A DNA stretch of 64,000 nucleotides from Isoperla grammatica (Eukaryota > Arthropoda > Insecta > Plecoptera > Perlodidae). The position numbers and the translations under genes were made by a program. Below are positions 37,301-64,000 of this stretch, piece after piece (within the stretch, counting starts at the first letter, position 1; each line of letters begins with the position of its first letter). Below the pieces are notes generated by a model that was not told where the DNA came from, searched no databases, and worked only from the letters and a program-made list of their open reading frames with translations. The stretch lies in assembly GCA_945910005.1 (NCBI GenBank), contig OX246739.1:35784608-35848607 (forward strand), given 5' to 3'.

Positions 37301-38096
37301 GACACCCTCCTTTAGTACGACAACCGTCAGACATCCACGTTTCAACGTCAACGGGAAGGCGGGCGAAAAAAACGCCCCCAAAAACGACGAAAGCGACAAC
37401 GCGGGCGACGCAGGATGAACGATAGAGTTTTTTTTTAAATGCGGTAAAGTGAGTTTTAATTTTGAAAAGTGCGTCTGGATGGAATTTTTTTGAAGTAGAA
37501 AACACGTTTACCATGGGAAGAACAGTACAAAGCACAGTAAATATATATTATAGCCACAAGACTATTAACACGTGAATATCGTTTTATGTTTCATAGTTTA
37601 GTTAGATGTTCTACGATAAATGGGTAACGTAAACTAACGTTACACAACTTCTATGACCAAGCCATGATTCGAATCCTGAAGAACGGAAGAATTATATTAA
37701 CATACCAAACCCACCCAATTTTATCATTGTATTTCTTACTGGTGAATAGAACGCTTTTGCCCCGACGGGGAATGAATTTTATTTTGGCAAGAAGAACTCA
37801 ACATATTGTAATTGAAGAGCAAAGAAATTCACCAAAACTTGTTATAATTGGATATTGTTATAATTGAAATTCATTTACTATCTAAGTAATAACTACAATA
37901 TTACAACACTTTTCACATAAAAACACACTTTTGGCTCCAACATTTTTTTGAACCGAAGGTTTTGATATTTTCAGCATATTCCGGCCACCGATCGTGCTGA
38001 TTGGTTCTGCATATGTTAGCGAAGTTCGAGCAGCAGTTACAAATAATGCCACATGTTACACATTATTATTTCACCAGTGTGCGCATCATAGAACGA

Positions 38097-38330
38097 ATAG
38101 AGGTGGCTCAGTGGTAAGACGCGAGTCAGTAATTCGAAAGATCACCGGTTCGATAGAAGGTTTTTTCTTAAGTCACGGCGAATGCTGGGATTGAGTCCTA
38201 CTAACAGCCCTCGGATATTCCTTCCCAATTGTCCAAACGCTCTATTACACCTAGTCACCTGAAGAGGACATGGGGTAAAGCTGGTGTGCACCCTTCCTAC
38301 GGAGGGAAAACTTATTACATATCATAGAAA
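38097..38330 (+). repeat. tRNA-derived SINE
   Basis: GGTGGCTCAGTGGTAAGACG is a good A box, and CACCGGTTCGATAGAAGG, about 35 bases on, fits a B box. A non-tRNA body of about 160 bp follows, with a GTGTGCACCCTTCCTACGGAGGG segment. The acceptor ends do not pair as in a tRNA gene. Confidence 0.6.
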
Positions 38331-38757
38331 CCATTTGGACGATTGTGGAGATTCTAATAAAATCGGAGAAATTGACCAATAAGGTTCCTAAACCTACGCA
38401 ATCAAAATATTATTAATCATCACCACATTCAAGCAGCCTTACGCTAAACTGCATTAGTGCAGTTAATCCACTGCGCATGCCTATGCATGCACACACAGCC
38501 TAATACGAATACAGCACGTCTTCCAGTACGTCCGCGTGACGTGCGTGACGTCAAAGGTTGAGTCCATCGAAGGAACCATCATTAGAATGACGAAACGCTC
38601 CATAGTAGCGAATATTGCAACCACGTCGCTAGCGAAGCCGATGCATACGGTGACTAATAATGCGGTTATGGCTTCGCGCAAGATGTGAGCACACCACGAG
38701 GAAGGGAGCTGTCTTCGTCGCATGAATGAGTAATAAGCCAACACGTTGTGACACCGC

Positions 38758-38806
38758 AAGAGAGAGAGAGAAAGAGAAAGTGAGAGATAGAGAGAGAAGA
38801 GAGAAG
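38758..38806 (+). repeat. GA-rich microsatellite
   Basis: An interrupted (GA)n tract. It gives spurious Ser/Leu-rich ORFs on the minus strand. Confidence 0.85.
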
Positions 38807-39368
38807 CCGTTGATAAGGGGGCGAGGCAGACGGACAAAGATTATTATCATTCACATATTATTATAAAGTAGTAATCATTTGTTTGCTCTTACGTGTAATG
38901 ATGATTTGTTTATTATTCCTTGTGCAATAAATGAAAACTGAACCGTAATAATTCCATTGAGAAACCGAACACGTCCTCGAGGTCTTTGAAAGTACCGGCA
39001 AAACTCGCACTTCCAGCTTCCCGTTAGTCTAGTGAGTAAGGGCCCCGACCGCGCGCGAGGGCTGGTGCTAACGTATTGCGGGCTGCATGCCGACTGGGGG
39101 CAGTTCCGACGGCGCCACACAGAGCGCCCCGATCGTCCGGCACAGCTTCGGTAGACATCGGAGACGATCGTGGCTGCGGAAAACATTCTCAAGAAGTTTG
39201 GGCGGAAATACATATTGTGGAAACTATACAAACAAAACAATGATAAATACGAAACTAACAATCTCAGTCCAGAGTCCACACTCAATCAATAGAATAAAGA
39301 TTAAAATTGGCAATGTACATTACAGCTCTACCTTCAGAAACTAAACTTACCCCCATGCGCGTAAGAAG

Positions 39369-39434
39369 GGTTGGGGGGGGATGGGGGGGAGATTCCCCCC
39401 CCCCCCACCCCCCACCCCCACCTGTGACCCAACC
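39369..39434. repeat. G-run/C-run hairpin
   Basis: GGGTTGGGGGGGG and further G runs are followed at once by C runs ending ACCCAACCC. The block can fold on itself, and each strand has a G4-prone half. Confidence 0.7.
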
Positions 39435-41005
39435 CAATTTAGCGTTTTAGGCACATCGCACATCCCGACATACAATACCACACGGATACCCGGGTAAACA
39501 TTCACCAATAAATTTCATATTTCACCAGTGAATAATAATTGCGGAAACATAGAGGGCCCCACGCCCCGGAGAAAGCCAAGATCTTCGCCACAAGATACAT
39601 TTCCTCTGCCTTTGTTTGCACTTTGTAGCATTACAAAATAAAAGCGAATGGGTGCTTGAAGGTCAGTGGCGTAATTAGGGAAGGGGCGGGTTAAGACCCT
39701 CAAAACTCTCTCTATTTATTTAAGCCTAAAAATCGAGAAATAACTAATATAGCAAGAAAATGTTTCGCCTTCGACGAAAAGGCCTCCGGCGGACCCTGCG
39801 AGTTGTTCGCGTTCACAATTCTCCCCCCCCCCCCCCCCCCACTTGATTTAAAGTTCCTACGCGCCTGCTTACGTAACCCAATGTAACAAGTCTCGTGCTT
39901 ACGAAATAGCCGAGACCAACAGTACCAATTGGCGATTGAACTTGCGAAATGCATGAATGGATGGAAAACGCGTGCTACAGCTAATGTGTGCTCTCGGTCG
40001 CCCATATTGACATTCGACCGTGCTGCTGATTGGCGAATATCTACTGAGGAAGGATTGATTGTTTAATTAATACCGAGCCGCTGTTGTATTACATTTCGAT
40101 AATAATACCAAAGATCTTCTATAATACAACACAGCTTGACACTTAAAGCCACAAAACAGCAATAAGTAACTTGCTTATTTATGTACCTATACCTACAGGG
40201 CCGGACTGGGATCAAAAAGCGGCCCGGGAAAAAATGGAAGTTCTGGCCCAAACATTTGTGGCCGTAAACGCATAGCGAGTGGTACTCTTATAATATCTAG
40301 ATTTACCCCCCACATAGCATTTGGGATGTGTGGCTATATGTTTTGTTGCAACATGAATACAAAAATATACCAAACCAAATCTATAAGTAAAAACACATCC
40401 GAACACTTTATCAGCGCTTTTATTCCACAAACAAAAATACAGTGAATCGAACATTTGAAACGAATTTTAAAAAACGTGCATGTTATTTTTGTCAGTTTGA
40501 TATTGTTATTTGTTTTATAATATAATGGAAGATAACTTTACAAGTCAAGTCAAACTCACTTCACAAGATTAACACATTGTCCTAGTAAGCCCTAGTCTCA
40601 AAACAAAAGTCGAATCAGTTGGCTCTCAGCCTGTCATTGCCTATAATAAAAATATAATAATTCTAATAATTATTATTATTATTATTATTACTTTATAATA
40701 ATTACTTTCTGTTTTCCGAACAGAGAGCTATCTACATCCTTATTTCTTGATTTCGTGAGGAATGTATCAGTACATTTAATGTGCAGTTTTCCTTCCCCGT
40801 GTTCACCAATCCTCAAATGGGTGGGATTAAAAAATTAATCAATGAATGCACTTTGATCTTGAATGCCACTAAATGCCAAACACACTATACGGTAGAATTT
40901 ATTTTGCGTACGGCAATAGGGTTACTAACTTCTATTGTCTTATCTGGTCGGAAAAACGCCTTTCTTGAATTGAACGTTACGTCAACTGGCTGACAATGGT
41001 GGCTG

Positions 41006-41335
41006 TTAAAGAACATTCAACATAATATCTAATTCACTTGTTTGGCTTAACAAAGTAATGACGAATATCTTTATCATCGGAAACTCCACTAACGGCGTTG
41101 ACGCAGCCAAAGGCTTATCAGCAGCATCTAGCCCTAAATCAGAATTATTTCTCTGAGCTGGTATTGTAACTATAGGTACTTCTAGTTGTAACTTTTCGGT
41201 TGGAGGTATTTTCGGCGGTTGAAACATCATATCAGTCAACTTTCTACATTTTGCTGCCTCTTCCAACTTCAGCATTTTCCTTGATCTGTGATTTTTCTGC
41301 TCCACCTAGTTTACGTTTTTTTTCAGAATCCATTT
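41006..41335 (-). pseudogene. hAT (ZMYM-type) transposase N-terminal exon relic
   Basis: A minus-strand ATG near 41,333 opens MDSEKKRKLGGAEKSQ, then a one-base shift leads into KLEEAAKCRKLTDMM. The basic KKRK-GGAEK start followed by a CxKLTDxF-like segment is typical of the first exon of hAT transposases related to ZMYM-type proteins. After that the frame is uninformative. The BED, dimerisation and RNase H-like domains are absent. Confidence 0.55.
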
Positions 41336-41394
41336 TGTGTGTGTTCTGCCTAAAACAAGTGCAATATTATTTATTTACATTTAAAATCGCGTAA

Positions 41395-41694
41395 GTGGTT
41401 AAAGTGGGGCGGTATGAGCGGCCGGTATGCATACCGTTACCAAAATTACTGACGGTATGCCATACCGGCACTAATTTGTATCGATGTTATGCATACTGGC
41501 GAATTATGTTGAACGTTTTGGGCTCATCGAATGTTTTTATGAAGTAGGCCTAAATGTTTCAATTTTTGTTTCCACCACAAAATTCCCTGGGCAAAACGGG
41601 GGGACGCATCCCTCAGACCCCCTGGCGTACCTTCTTTGTCTACATTGCACAGCAGTAGTGCATACCGTCACTTCTCCCAGTACACTTTAACCAC
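41395..41694. mobile_element. Nested ~300-bp MITE with GTGGTTAAAGTG ends
   Basis: GTGGTTAAAGTG at 41,395 and its complement CACTTTAACCAC ending 41,694 bound a segment rich in GGTATGCATACCG-like palindromes. It lies inside the hAT element, so it is younger than that copy. No target duplication could be confirmed. Confidence 0.55.
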
Positions 41695-41929
41695 CGGGTC
41701 ACAATCATGAATCATCACCACACGAATGCTGAGTCGCGAGTCACTAGACAGGTATTGTCCCCCTACCCCACCCCTACCCCACCCTCGCCCTGTCGATCTA
41801 GAACGTTCGGTATGCTTTATCTGGTAGTGCGCACAGGGTTCACCTGCACGAAAGTAACATGATATTGCAATAAACTAAAATAATAGATATGATAGTGAAG
41901 TGATAAAAAATATTTGCAGTCCGGCCCTG

Positions 41930-43250
41930 GGAATGACCGCCAGTGCTAACAACGCTTTTATTTCTTTTTTACTATTGTTTGAAACGAGATTTGCATAAAG
42001 AGATTAACGGGGAAGGATAACTCTATGTCAAAAACCGCACAAAAGATTTATTGTTAAATAATTATTATATCTCAAGAATGGACTTCAAAATCGAATATCT
42101 GAATTAATAGTGCACTGTGGTTTGGTAAACCCTATACATAGCCTACTGAATGCTCTAAATTGTGTATTACATTATAATCAGTATGGTTTTTATTTCTAAT
42201 TAATTAATTAATTAATTACTAATCATCGATTTAATAATCAAAATAAATACGCTAATGGTTATAATATTTAATTCAGTCTGTAGGGCTTACCAAAACACAG
42301 TGCACTGTGACTCAGATTTTCGATTTTGTGATGCAATCTTGCAAAACATGAAAATTGTCTGCAGTTTTTGACGTAGAGGTATACGCTTCGCTCTTAATTA
42401 ATTATTCTATTTTCCATAAATTTGCACATCCAAGAAAAAGAAAATAAATACAAATACCAATAAATGACAAAACACTTCCACTTCAACAAGACGTACCATG
42501 CGTACCACACTTTAAGATCAAATAACTGACCCTGTTTGAAGCAATTGATTTTGTTAAGGTACCCCGTAAACATTATTTCCAGCTGGGTCCGTCATGATCG
42601 AGCGGAGGACAAATGCAGCTAGGTGATTACCATGGGCGACATAGAGAGTATAGACTGTATTGGAAATTACTATAGCCCAACGTATATGTAGGAAAAAGAG
42701 TTGTGAGTATTTCTTGCAGTCACTTACCTTTAGTGGAGCTGTTCGAAAACATAGAAGATCCGACGGTTTTCACTGGTGAGATGTGTACTAGTTGCGTGGT
42801 GCAAGGTGGTGTGGTTGCTAGAAGTACCTGCTCTGTTGCTATCGTACTTGTGACTCAGGTAATCACGACAGGTAGGGGGAAATGGGAATTATTAGGGGAA
42901 ATATGCGAAAGAAAGCGCACATAAACATGTTGGCGCAAACAGTTACTGTATGTCGTAGTCCCCAATACTCTTTAAAAAAGCGTTTTTATTAGGTATGGAA
43001 GGAAGTACATTTAATATTTCAATAATACTTGATTACTTACATTTTGTGTGTTTAATAAAAAAATTGAAATTAGCAAAGAACTAAAAACTGGATTAAAAAA
43101 TGTTTAAAATATGTGTAACATTACAGGGAACATATTAAGGGATTAATTGTAATTAATAACATCTCTACTAACAACCATAATGAGTAAAATATTTGAAACT
43201 TTTTAAATCCAGGTTTTAGTTCTTACAGCTTTGCACATTTGTCCCTTTTT
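41930..43250. other. Intergenic, no supported gene
   Basis: AT-rich with a (TTAA)n-like tract near 42,200. A 73-codon plus ORF at 42,703 has no recognisable features. Confidence 0.45.
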
Positions 43251-43604
43251 CAATATTGTGTAGCGTTCTCAAGATATTAGTACAATATTGTGTAGCATTC
43301 TTAAGATATTAGTAAAATATTGTGTAGCGTTCTCAAGATATTAGTAAAATATTGTGTAGCATTCTCAAGAAATTAGTAAAATATTGTGTAGCATTCTCAA
43401 GATATTAGTCAAATATTGTGTAGCATTCTCAAGATATTAGTAAAATATTGTGTAGCATTCTCAAGATATTAGTAAAATATTGTGTAGCGTTCTCAAGATA
43501 TTAGTAAAATATTGTGTAGCATTCTCAAGATATTAGTAAAATATTGAGTAGCATTCTCAAGATATTAGTAAAATATTATGTAGCATTCTCAAGATATTAG
43601 TAAA
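43251..43604 (+). repeat. Tandem array, 32-bp unit, 11 copies
   Basis: Units of the type AATATTGTGTAGC[A/G]TTCTC then AAGATATTAGTA, repeated head to tail with few substitutions. There are no spacers, so this is not a CRISPR array. Confidence 0.95.
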
Positions 43605-43734
43605 AATAAGCATTAATTTAGTGAAGTTTTGTAGCTTAACTTGCATTTACTGTTAATTAATCTAGTCTAGTGCCTATCTGCTAACAGGATAATACCTACC
43701 TGGGGCAGGTTCCCATAGTTAAAATAGCAAGTCA

Positions 43735-43960
43735 TCACATTACCTCACTTTCCTTCTTAAATGTGAATGTGTAAGTTTGCCTAACGGCTAGGTTTGGGCT
43801 TGGGGGAACCAACAGCTTACCTTGTAGTAGTTGCGGCCTTCGGAGTTGATAGAAACACAAAAAAGATATAAACAAAATGTCGAGACAGTTTCGGCCTGAC
43901 GTAGCCTTGATCACCCCACGATGTAAGGCGACTTCAGAGGTCAATCGAGATGACACGGAC
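43735..43960 (-). mobile_element. Penelope-like element 3' tail, truncated copy
   Basis: On the minus strand it matches the tail of the element at the right edge of the window. Shared blocks in the same order are GGCCGAAAC..TCGAC, a T-rich TTTTTGTGTTT stretch, and GGTAAGCTGTTGGTTCCC. The coding part is absent. Directly upstream in element orientation lies the ~104-bp tandem array. Confidence 0.6.
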
Positions 43961-44280
43961 ACCTGCTGCCGAGTGATGACATAAGTAGGGCCTACGTAGT
44001 AGTATCACAAGCATTCCATCTATAACCAGACTGACTTCTTAGGCCTAGTATGGATGGTTATAGAATGGAACACCTGCTGCCAAGGTGATGACTTACGTAC
44101 GTAGTAGTATCACAAGCATTCCATCTATAACTAGACTGACTTCTTAGGCCTAGTATGGATTGTTATAGAATGAAACACCTGCTGCTGAGTGATGACATAA
44201 GTACGTAGTAGTATCACAAGCATTCCATCTATAACTAGTCTGACTTCTTAGGCCTAGTATGGATGGTTATAGAATGGGTG
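43953..44280 (+). repeat. Tandem array, ~104-bp unit, about 3 copies
   Basis: The word CACAAGCATTCC recurs at 44,006, 44,111 and 44,215, giving 105- and 104-bp spacing. The units are nearly identical and contain ACACCTGCTGCC, GTGATGAC and GACTGACTTCTTAGGCC blocks. The array abuts the Penelope-like tail. Confidence 0.9.
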
Positions 44281-45773
44281 CCAATAGCATGAAACCTAAA
44301 TACACTAGAGATTCATCAAACTCCTGACATTATCTGCAGGTGTAAAAGCAAAAATTGTTCTGACCTGAAGCTACTTTTAGATGGTTCAATGCACCTTTGA
44401 AGTTATATTAAGTTCAAGGACTAAAACAGAAAACTAGGTACGTAATTAATAAAAGTAGAGTATTGTTGTAGTGTTTTGATGCTTTTTTGTCCTTGAATTC
44501 AAGAAAACTTGAACGGAACATTGACCGTCTAAATTGGTCTTTAGTCTTTATACAAGTCATTACACTCTTTAGTGTTAAATTGGTGGTCAGTTTTCTTTAG
44601 ATGAAAATAGGTCTTGTTTGAAAGTATCCATTGTTTAAGAAATCTGCAAACTTGGCTGTATATATCTTTATTTGTTTCACATTCATATGTACATACATTA
44701 TTTTAAATAATAACTTCCAAAACTATCAAACTAAATAAAGCATATGAATACAAAGTTTTGATATTTAATCTGGTAGTGAACATTGAATAAATTGAGGCCA
44801 GTGGCATTGGAATGAATGGCATTCTTGCAGATCACCAATGTCTGTGTCATGCGTAAGAATAGCCACCAACAAACTGCATGCACTATCTTTGATAACCTGT
44901 TTATAAACAGTAAACACTAATGTGTGCACAGAACTGAAACACATTTACATTTGATGGGAAGCGTCCTTCAACAAAGTACATACATGTACCGTACGTGGTA
45001 ATACATGAGCACTTGAACATATTAGTATATAGATTTCAATAGGCCTAGGCCTGTTTCTCGGGTCCGGTGGGAGTTAGACGATGTAACACATGTATAATAA
45101 ATTAAATAATAATACAATGAGTAGTACAGATGTAATGACAAGGGATGGGCCAATTCCAATTCCTAAAATTACTACTTATTTTATTGTGCACAAGGCCTAC
45201 ATAAAAACATTGCCTTGTTTCAAGCTACTAGCTGTTATTATTTAAACAATAACACATTCGCATTATTCTTTTTATTAACATTTCAGTACCACATACTATT
45301 TATAGGCCCAATCAATTTTTGTTGGCATCAGTTACATTTTTAATGGAACCGTGAAACGTATGTTAAGTTCCTTTGAAAGTTCTTTTCGAGAGAGACGCAC
45401 TATGATTGGGCACTGCAAGTAATGTAAGTTTTTGTATTTGAGAATCTGTGGAATTGGTCCAGCTCTTAATTAAATAACAAAAGTATCAATAAAAAAATTA
45501 AAGTAATATAGGTAGAATAGCTAGCCTAAACTGTGCATTATATAAAATGTTTTCTCTGTAACAGAAATACTGTAGGCCTACTTGTATGAATCAAAAGTGA
45601 TTAAATAATATAAGGGTTGAATTCCCCAATGCAACGAATCATGACTACTCAACAGGAAAGTTATTCATTCTCACATGATCATTCAGTCACTTTCAAATTC
45701 AATTCCAGCTTAGATAAGTATAAAAGATGATTAGTAATGAAATGGAACATTAGGTTCTGGAAGTTGCAGATTG
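44281..45773 (-). other. CYFIP downstream region / probable 3' UTR
   Basis: No ORF is supported. Minus-strand AATAAA signals occur at 45,271-45,276 and 45,180-45,185, about 500 and 590 bases after the CYFIP stop. They are candidate polyadenylation signals. The 3' end is otherwise undefined. Confidence 0.35.
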
Positions 45774-63392
<17,619 letters not shown>

Positions 63393-63439
63393 TTAAAACT
63401 ACATAGGTAGGCCTAAAACAAAATTTTCAGTTAAAAACT

Positions 63440-64000
63440 AACAATCATCTAGCTGAGTGTGTGTGTGATAGGAGAGGCCAAACGGCTAGATATGCTTGGT
63501 AGGGGTAAAATTGATAGGGAACCCAACAGCTTACCTGGTTGGTGACTGCAGGGGTCTTGTAGTTAATAAATAGATACATAAAAAAGTAGTAAAAACACAA
63601 ACAAAAACGTCGAAACGGTTTCGGCCGAACAGGGCCTTGTTCACTCGACGAGTGCAGAGAGGTGACTAGCTATGTACAGGTATATACAGTTATTTACAGG
63701 TCACGCCAGTGGCGCTGTTGGGTGTGGGTGGGGAGGAGAGCTAAGAGGGGAAGGGTGGCAATCAGGTAGTGGAGAGCAGGACCCTAACGGATGTTGAGAT
63801 TAGGGGGGAGCCTGGAGTTGGTGATCCACTGATGTGCCAGTTCCCATCTTCTCAGCTCATGCTCATTGCAGCTAGCTGGTAGGGCTCTCACAACACTGGC
63901 ATAGAAGCATTCGTTGAATGTCAGGTTGTGAGTGGCTGCATGTAGGGCGACAGGTTTGTCAGTGTTCCCTACTCTGGTATCGTGCCTGTGGCCATTCATC
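63440..64000 (-). mobile_element. Penelope-like element, 3' part; runs off right edge
   Basis: A minus-strand coding end (63,784-63,999) with NGHRHDTRVGNTDKPVALH, ELRRWELAHQWI and PPNLNIR resembles the C-terminus of the GIY-YIG endonuclease domain of Penelope-like elements. The 3' tail (63,440-63,780) shares ordered blocks with 43,735-43,960. RT would be outside the window. The clade was not resolved. Confidence 0.6.

Larger units (their letters stand above)
33548..40195. other. Intergenic, SINE heads and simple repeats, no supported gene
   Basis: Mostly AT-rich. Contains SINE-like heads at 34,205 and 38,097, a 12-base G run (35,596-35,607), a GA-rich tract at 38,758-38,806, a G/C hairpin at 39,369-39,434 and an 18-base C run (39,823-39,840). 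Minus-strand ORFs of 97-136 codons have no recognisable domain. Confidence 0.45.
40196..41929 (-). mobile_element. Decayed hAT element with CAGGGCCGGACTG ends
   Basis: The left end CAGGGCCGGACTG (40,196) and the right end CAGTCCGGCCCTG (ending 41,929) are perfect 13-bp inverted repeats of the hAT type. Near the right end, on the minus strand, sits the N-terminal transposase relic. The interior also carries a ~300-bp nested palindromic insertion and (ATT)n DNA. I could not find a matching 8-bp target duplication. At 1.7 kb it is internally deleted relative to autonomous hATs of 3-4 kb. Confidence 0.7.

Noticed and set aside
43251..43604. Regular 32-bp repeats suggesting a CRISPR array
   Set aside because: Units abut without spacers, and the context is a eukaryotic genome.
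43735..44280. Hammerhead ribozyme, as known in some Penelope-like elements
   Set aside because: I looked for CTGANGA plus GAAA cores on both strands here and at 63,440-64,000 and found no convincing arrangement.

Overview
This is nuclear DNA from an invertebrate, most likely an arthropod (insect or crustacean; the sequence alone does not fix the species). Three things suggest this: a spliced gene whose protein is CYFIP/Sra-1 with an arthropod-like C-terminus, AT-rich introns around GC-rich exons, and a dense mix of Ty3/gypsy, Penelope-like, hAT, pogo/Tigger and tRNA-SINE relics. There are no operons and no bacterial features.

Layout. Bases 1-2349 hold the 5' part of a Ty3/gypsy element on the minus strand (LTR, primer site, gag, start of pol) that runs off the left edge, with a textbook -1 frameshift heptamer at the gag-pol overlap. 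Bases 2350-45,700 contain no host protein gene I can support. They hold a 3.6-kb minisatellite (16,469-20,057, about 24 units of ~147 bp, each with a CACGTGACGTCAC motif), a 288-bp MITE with a perfect 7-bp target duplication (24,107-24,408), a ~4-kb structure with ~0.67-kb inverted arms that encloses a decayed PIN-like/Cys-rich gene and a LINE RNase H relic (29,491-33,547), a decayed hAT element (40,196-41,929), two tandem arrays and a Penelope-like tail (43,251-44,280), several SINE copies, and plain AT-rich DNA.

Bases 45,774-63,316 (minus strand) carry the C-terminal half of CYFIP in ten exons. All phases agree: 2,057 nt, giving 684 codons plus stop. The 5' exons lie beyond the right edge. 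CYFIP is the Rac1-binding subunit of the WAVE regulatory complex. Residues known in human CYFIP1 to hold the WAVE VCA segment and to form the Rac1 D site are conserved here. The introns are packed with mobile DNA: a complete gypsy element with identical 146-bp LTRs and a 4-bp target duplication, a hAT element with an 8-bp target duplication nested in a SINE, a pogo/Tigger MITE, a LINE relic, and AAT microsatellites, one 12 bp from a splice acceptor. A 97-bp tandem duplication copies the start of one exon and its acceptor, and a 69-bp in-frame exon looks like a cassette. The right edge (63,440-64,000) is a Penelope-like element.

The most unusual items are the long-arm inverted-repeat structure with its PIN-like gene, the gypsy copy that lost the gag core yet has identical LTRs and a TAATG gag-pol junction, the exon-start duplication in CYFIP, and the nucleosome-length minisatellite.
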